The notes beneath the pieces were generated by a model. The model had not been told where the DNA came from. It searched no databases and saw only the letters and a list, made by a program, of their open reading frames with translations. A DNA stretch of 64,000 bases from Streptomyces sp. MA5143a (GTDB lineage Bacteria; Actinomycetota; Actinomycetes; Streptomycetales; Streptomycetaceae): assembly GCF_900290235.1 (NCBI RefSeq), contig NZ_OLMK01000125.1:1-64000 (forward strand), written 5' to 3'. The position numbers were made by a program, and so were the translations under genes. Position 1 is the stretch's first letter. Every line of letters starts with the position of its first letter. Below are positions 60,437-64,000 of the stretch, in pieces.

Positions 60437-60544
60437 GACCCGAGCGCCCTCCCCGGCCGGCCGCCGAGCGGTGGCCGCCACGATCCCCCGCGCCGCACCC
60501 GTGATGAGCACGCCGTACCCCTCGAAGCGTCCCGTCGCGTCCAT
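60437..60544 (-). pseudogene. short-chain dehydrogenase N-terminal relic
   Basis: From an ATG at 60544 the minus strand reads FEGYGVLITGAARGIVAATARR and then GEGARVL, clearly the start of a SDR Rossmann fold. The third glycine of TGxxxGIG is replaced by valine. After about 36 codons the sequence turns into a repetitive GC-rich run with no further SDR features. It is a decayed fragment lying downstream of the DUF3050 gene. Confidence 0.6.
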
Positions 60545-60617
60545 GCGCCGGAACGTACTGCGCACCCGATCACCATGACAGGTGCGACGCGATCACGAGC
60601 CCGGTTACGGTGCGAGC

Positions 60618-61160
60618 ATGTCAACGTTCATCCAGCAACTCCCGGCGCTGCTGGGCGTGGTGATAGGCGCGCTCGGCTCGTACCTCGTCGTCATGCGGGG
60701 CGATCAGGTCCGCTTCCGCCGCGAGCAGGCCGCGCGGTGGGAGGAGCGGCGCCTCACGGTGTACGCGGACTGGGCCCGATCCCTGAAGCAATCCGTCACC
60801 CTGGCCTACCGGGTCGCCTCCCACTTCGGGAACGACCCCCATCCCCACCCGCTGCCCCCGGAGGAGGCCGCGTCTCTCCAGGCGGAGGCGACCGTCGCCC
60901 GAGATCCGTCGGGGGAGGCGCTCTTGCTGCTCGGCAGCCCGGAGGTCGTGGACAGGGCGCGAGCCTGGGTCGTCGTGGTGCTGGAGATGGAGGAGTTCCT
61001 CCGTGCCGGGAGGCGTGACCCCGGCGCCTGGCAGGTCCTGTTGGACCGTCAGCGCGCCGGACGTGAGGGCTACTACTCCGCCGTACGGGCGGATCTCGCG
61101 CTCCCGCCGGGGCATTCGGCGCGCTGGCGGATGCCTGTGGCCCCCGGGGGTCAGCGGTAG
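60618..61160 (+). CDS. hypothetical protein with N-terminal membrane helix
   Basis: The 180-residue product has one hydrophobic helix at about residues 8-27 (LPALLGVVIGALGSYLVVMR). A charged, largely helical cytoplasmic part follows (VRFRREQAARWEERRLTVYADWARSL, then VDRARAWVVVVLEMEEFLRA). Similar small membrane-attached helical proteins are common in Streptomyces; the function is not known. TACGGT lies just before the ATG and there is no obvious ribosome site, so it may be leaderless. The last ten bases overlap the end of the convergent SDR gene. Confidence 0.7.
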   Translation: MSTFIQQLPALLGVVIGALGSYLVVMRGDQVRFRREQAARWEERRLTVYADWARSLKQSVTLAYRVASHFGNDPHPHPLPPEEAASLQAEATVARDPSGEALLLLGSPEVVDRARAWVVVVLEMEEFLRAGRRDPGAWQVLLDRQRAGREGYYSAVRADLALPPGHSARWRMPVAPGGQR

Positions 61161-62065
61161 CCGGTGGTGTCGGCCGGCTTGTCTGCGTCCTGGACCTCCA
61201 CCAAATAGCGCCAGGCGTCCGGGCGGCTGCCGTCCAGGTCGGTGAAGCCGTACACCTGGGCGAGGCCGCCGCTGGAGAGGGACGTGCCGTTGTGGCGGGC
61301 GACGTCGGGGTCGGCGGCGAGGGCGGCGACGGCCCGGCCGACGTAGCGCGGGGTCTCGGAGATGGCGAAGTGGGGGACGGTGTCCAGGGCGTCGCGCCAG
61401 TTGTCCTCGGTGACGCCGTAGATGTCGAGCATCATCTCCGAGCGGAGCCAGCCCGGGGTGAGGGCCACGGCCGTGGCACCGCGCGGGCCCAGTTCATGCC
61501 CCAGGGCGAACGCCATGCGCAGCACCGCGGCCTTGGCGAGGTCGTAGAAGAAGGAGACGCGGTAGGTGTCGCGGTTGTAGTCGGCGGTGCCGTCGGTCAT
61601 CTCCACGACCAGGCCGCCCGGGTGGCGCAGCAGCAGCGGCAGCGCGTGGTGGCTGGTGATCGCGTGGGTGTCCACGGCGAGCCGCAGCAGCCGCAGCCCG
61701 TTGTCGAGGTCGTGCTCCCAGACCGGGGCCTCCCAGTCGAAGAGTTTCTCGCCGCCCCAGATGTCGTTGACCAGGACGTCGAGCCTGCCCTGCTCCTTGT
61801 CGATCCGGTCCACCAGGGCCTTCACCTGCGCCGGTTCGAGGTGGTCCGTGGGAACGGCGATGCCCTGCCCCCCGGCCTCGGTGACCAGGTCGGCCGTGTC
61901 CTCGATGGTCTCGGGACGGTCGTACTCCGACCGCCGCTGCCGTGTGCTGCGTCCCGTCACGTACACCGTCGCCCCGGCCGCGCCCAGCTCGACCGCGATC
62001 CCGCGCCCCGCCCCGCGTGAGGCTCCCGCCACCAGCGCGACCTTGCCGTCCAACGGCTTCACCAT
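61151..62065 (-). CDS. SDR-family oxidoreductase
   Basis: The 304-residue short-chain dehydrogenase has the cofactor motif LVAGASRGAGRGIAVEL (about residues 11-27) and an NDIWGG segment in the place of NNAG. The catalytic region has YRVSFFYDLAKAAVLR in place of the classical YxxxK (here a Tyr and Lys spaced Y-D-L-A-K), followed by a TPGWLRSEMM segment. The oxidised or reduced substrate is unknown. AGGAGGT precedes the ATG at 62065. It is convergent with the preceding gene. Confidence 0.87.
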   Translation of the reverse strand: MVKPLDGKVALVAGASRGAGRGIAVELGAAGATVYVTGRSTRQRRSEYDRPETIEDTADLVTEAGGQGIAVPTDHLEPAQVKALVDRIDKEQGRLDVLVNDIWGGEKLFDWEAPVWEHDLDNGLRLLRLAVDTHAITSHHALPLLLRHPGGLVVEMTDGTADYNRDTYRVSFFYDLAKAAVLRMAFALGHELGPRGATAVALTPGWLRSEMMLDIYGVTEDNWRDALDTVPHFAISETPRYVGRAVAALAADPDVARHNGTSLSSGGLAQVYGFTDLDGSRPDAWRYLVEVQDADKPADTTGYR

Positions 62066-62215
62066 GTCCGACCTCCTGTGCGTACGACTGCCACCATGGC
62101 CGACGTCGGGTGTGCCCCGGCGTCCTCGACACGAGCCTTCCCGAGAAGCCGGACATCTTCTGTCGCCTTTTCTCGCTTTTCCGTGCCGGGTGGCGCCTGG
62201 CAGGATGCGCGGATC

Positions 62216-63067
62216 ATGGACGAGACGGCATCTTGCGGACGGTGTGGAGGAACGGTCGCCCCCGACGGGCACTGCTGGGACTGCGGTGCGGCCCAGGTCG
62301 CCTTCCGGGCGCACGTGGAGATCGAGACGGACAGCGGTGCGGCCGGGGTGAGCGACCGTGGACGACGGCGCGAGATCAACGCGGACGCGATGGCGCTGGT
62401 GACCCGCGGGGCGTGGACGGCCGGTGTCGTCTGCGACGGCGTGTCGATGGCACCGCGCGCCGAACGGGCCGCCCGGGTCGCGGCCGAGGTGGGTGTCACC
62501 GCACTGGCGGGGCTGCTGGAGTCCGGTGTCCTGCCGGAGGTCGCGCTCGTCGAGGCGGCCGGTCGCGCGGGGCGGGCGGTCGCCGGACTGGCGGACACGG
62601 GGTCGGCGCAGACCGGGGAGCGGGGAGGGGTCGGCCCTGCGTGCACCTGGGTGGCGGGCGTCGTGGGACCGGAGGGCCTGTGGAGCGGCTCGGTGGGGGA
62701 CAGCCGCGCCTATTGGCTGCCTGACGAGGGAACCGGGATGAAGCTCACCGAGGACGACACGGGCGACCTGGAGGCCCTCACCGCGTGGCTGGGCGCCGAC
62801 GCGGACGAACCCGTACCGCACGTACGGAGCTATCGGCCGGCGTGTGCGGGCCGACTGCTGCTGTGCACCGACGGACTGTGGCGCCATCTGCCGGACGCGG
62901 CCGCACTCAGGGCGGTGCTGCGCGCGGCCGACCCACTCGACGGTGCACGGGCCTTGGTGTCGTACGCCTTGGAGGCCGGCGGCCAGGACAACATCACCGC
63001 GCTCGTCGTCCCGGTGTCGGCGGCGACGGGTTGCGACGGGTTGAGGGTGACGGCGGCGACGGGCTGA
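62216..63067 (+). CDS. PP2C-type protein phosphatase with N-terminal zinc ribbon
   Basis: The 283-residue product opens with a zinc ribbon (Cys7-x2-Cys10 and Cys20-x2-Cys23). A PP2C domain follows: RRREINADAMAL near residue 55, VVCDGVSMAPRAERAA (metal-binding DG), GDSRAYWLPDEG, LLLCTDGLWRHLPDA and GGQDNITALVVPV. It should remove phosphate from Ser/Thr residues in the cytoplasm, perhaps opposing a Pkn-type kinase not in this window. The C-terminus runs into a GACGGGTTG near-repeat. AGGA precedes the ATG at 62216. Confidence 0.85.
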   Translation: MDETASCGRCGGTVAPDGHCWDCGAAQVAFRAHVEIETDSGAAGVSDRGRRREINADAMALVTRGAWTAGVVCDGVSMAPRAERAARVAAEVGVTALAGLLESGVLPEVALVEAAGRAGRAVAGLADTGSAQTGERGGVGPACTWVAGVVGPEGLWSGSVGDSRAYWLPDEGTGMKLTEDDTGDLEALTAWLGADADEPVPHVRSYRPACAGRLLLCTDGLWRHLPDAAALRAVLRAADPLDGARALVSYALEAGGQDNITALVVPVSAATGCDGLRVTAATG

Positions 63068-63370
63068 GGGTTTCGGCGACGAGGGCTGCGAGGGACGCCA
63101 GCGAAGGGCCGGCAGGAACAGCAGCGGTCACGGGAGCCCGGCCGACACGCGCGGAGCCGAGCTGATACGCCACCGGGCCGAGCCGATGCGCCACCGGGCC
63201 GACTGGTACGCCGCCGGGCCGCTGTGGAGGCGCGCCGAGCCCGGCCGGCACCAAGCCACGCCGACGGCGCCACGCCGGGCCGCCACGCCGGGTCGGGCCG
63301 ACCGTCGACGCGCCTCGAACCGCGCCGGCCGTCTACGAACCGCGAACCGGGCGGGCCGACGCCGGGCGAA

Positions 63371-63410
63371 CGGGCGGACGGGCGGACGGGCGGACGGGCG
63401 GACGGGCGGA
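63371..63410. repeat. five tandem copies of CGGGCGGA
   Basis: Five exact 8-bp copies. The array at 63508-63539 is made of the nearly complementary 8-mer, so the two can pair with one mismatch per unit. Confidence 0.9.
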
Positions 63411-63507
63411 CGGCAGTCGACTCGATGCCCAGCCCGGCCGACATGCCTCCGGTCCGACCGGTGCCGCCAAGCCGGACGTCCCCACGCCACTCGCCTACCC
63501 ACCCAGA

Positions 63508-63539
63508 CGCCCGACCGCCCGACCGCCCGACCGCCCGAC
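63508..63539. repeat. four tandem copies of CGCCCGAC
   Basis: Four exact 8-bp copies, whose reverse complement differs from the CGGGCGGA array at one base in eight. The two arrays are 97 bp apart. Confidence 0.9.
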
Positions 63540-63662
63540 GGGACAGTGCCGAGGTAACGCCGACACCGCCTCCCCTCCCCCACCTCACCTCCGCCTCAGC
63601 CCCGCCGGTGCCGGCCGCCATGCCTTCGCGGCGGCCGGCACCGGCGCAGGGGGCGGTGGTGG

Positions 63663-64000
63663 TCAGTGGCCTCGGTCGAGCCACTCCTGGAGGTTCGGGG
63701 CCTCGGCCCCGATGGTCGTGCTGTCGCCGTGCCCCGTGCGGACGACCGTGTCCGGCGGCAGGGCCAGCAGGCGGTCGCGGATGGAGTCGATGATGGTCGG
63801 GAAGTCGCTGTACGACCTGCCCGTCGCGCCCGGTCCGCCCGCGAAGAGGGTGTCGCCGGTGAAGACCGTGCCGAGGCCCGGATCGTAGAGGCACACCGCG
63901 CCCGGCGCGTGACCCGGGGTGTGCAGGACCGTGAGGTCGGCGCCGGCCGTCTCGATGACCTGGCCGTCGGCGAGCCAGTGGTCGGGCTGCCGGTCGGGGT
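63663..64000 (-). CDS. metallo-beta-lactamase-fold hydrolase (glyoxalase II-like), 5' end cut by window edge
   Basis: The visible C-terminal 112 or so residues include VLHTPGHAPGAVCLYD (the HxxGH-type metal region TPGHAPGA), LGTVFTGDTLFAGGPGATGR (metal-ligand Asp in GDTLF) and VVRTGHGDSTTIGAEAP (third metal motif). These are hallmarks of hydroxyacylglutathione hydrolase-like MBL-fold enzymes acting on thioesters. The N-terminal HxHxDH motif lies beyond base 64000, so the start cannot be given. The leftward gene ends after DRGH. Confidence 0.88.
   Translation of the reverse strand, partial: PDRQPDHWLADGQVIETAGADLTVLHTPGHAPGAVCLYDPGLGTVFTGDTLFAGGPGATGRSYSDFPTIIDSIRDRLLALPPDTVVRTGHGDSTTIGAEAPNLQEWLDRGH

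Larger units (their letters stand above)
63068..63662. other. 595-bp repeat-rich non-coding stretch
   Basis: No credible gene is present between the PP2C gene and the MBL-fold gene. The stretch is low-complexity and GC-rich, with GCCGAGCC and GCCACCGGGCCGA repeats at 63150-63210 and two 8-bp tandem arrays. The open frames on both strands encode only repetitive Arg/Pro/Ala-rich sequence. Near its right end, CGGCCGGCACCGGCGC and GGTGCCGGCCGCC inverted repeats (about 63605-63650) may terminate the leftward gene. Confidence 0.7.

Noticed and set aside
63128..63583. Open frames of 120-190 codons on both strands in the repeat-rich stretch
   Set aside because: Their sequences are made of tandem repeat units and have no coding bias that distinguishes one frame from the others.
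1..64000. tRNA, rRNA, riboswitch or insertion sequence
   Set aside because: I found no cloverleaf-like segment, rRNA stretch, transposase motif or terminal inverted repeat pair that I could support by eye; a covariance-model search would be needed to exclude small RNAs.

Overview
The window reads as a high-GC actinobacterial chromosome, almost certainly Streptomyces. The signs are very strong G/C bias at third codon positions, GTG and TTG starts, likely leaderless genes, many Tat or Sec exported proteins, two ROK-controlled sugar ABC transport loci and Streptomyces-type regulators (SpoIIE phosphatase with PAS/GAF, ANTAR/GAF, DesK/NarL pairs). I see no rRNA, tRNA, CRISPR array, insertion sequence or prophage. 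All functions are assigned from motifs read by eye; no database search was run.

Left part (1-18.9 kb): membrane and household genes. They include a DUF418 membrane protein, a DUF4291 protein, a PLP-dependent dehydratase, a very large Tat-exported beta-propeller/amidohydrolase, DUF6328 and DUF1206 membrane proteins, an RpiR regulator, a TerD-CAP-CAP fusion protein, a DD-carboxypeptidase, a HAD plus GH65 pair, an ANTAR/GAF regulator and a nucleoside-kinase-like P-loop protein.

Middle (18.9-30.4 kb): a carbohydrate locus. A lipoprotein binding protein, two permeases and two alpha/alpha-toroid carbohydrate enzymes run leftwards. A ROK regulator lies upstream, and a BadF/NagK-like kinase is divergent from it across a clear inverted-repeat operator. 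A secreted class A acid phosphatase with an autotransporter-like strand repeat follows.

30.4-45.2 kb: a SpoIIE-type phosphatase, a peptidoglycan-binding membrane protein, and a histidine kinase that diverges from a small exported protein, an ABC ATPase, an FtsX-type permease and a NarL response regulator (a probable envelope-stress or peptide-sensing module). Then come an F420-type PPOX protein, a secreted HAD phosphatase, a DUF574-type methyltransferase with a GNAT protein, and a membrane-anchored S1 protease.

45.2-51.2 kb: a second ROK-controlled sugar ABC operon with a Gfo/Idh/MocA oxidoreductase, then an L,D-transpeptidase and an AhpD-like protein.

51.2-60.4 kb is the most unusual region. 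A tight six-gene leftward operon encodes a membrane-tethered ABM-fold protein, a fused aminodeoxychorismate synthase (PabAB), a benzoate-CoA-ligase-like enzyme, a second adenylating enzyme, a class A flavin monooxygenase and a PabC-like lyase. A DUF3050 (heme-oxygenase-fold, putative diiron) protein is divergent from it. Together they look like a compact pathway that makes p-aminobenzoate and then activates and oxidises it, with no PKS or NRPS in view. The right end holds a SDR relic, a small membrane protein, a SDR oxidoreductase, a zinc-ribbon PP2C phosphatase, a repeat-rich non-coding stretch and a metallo-beta-lactamase-fold gene cut by the window edge.
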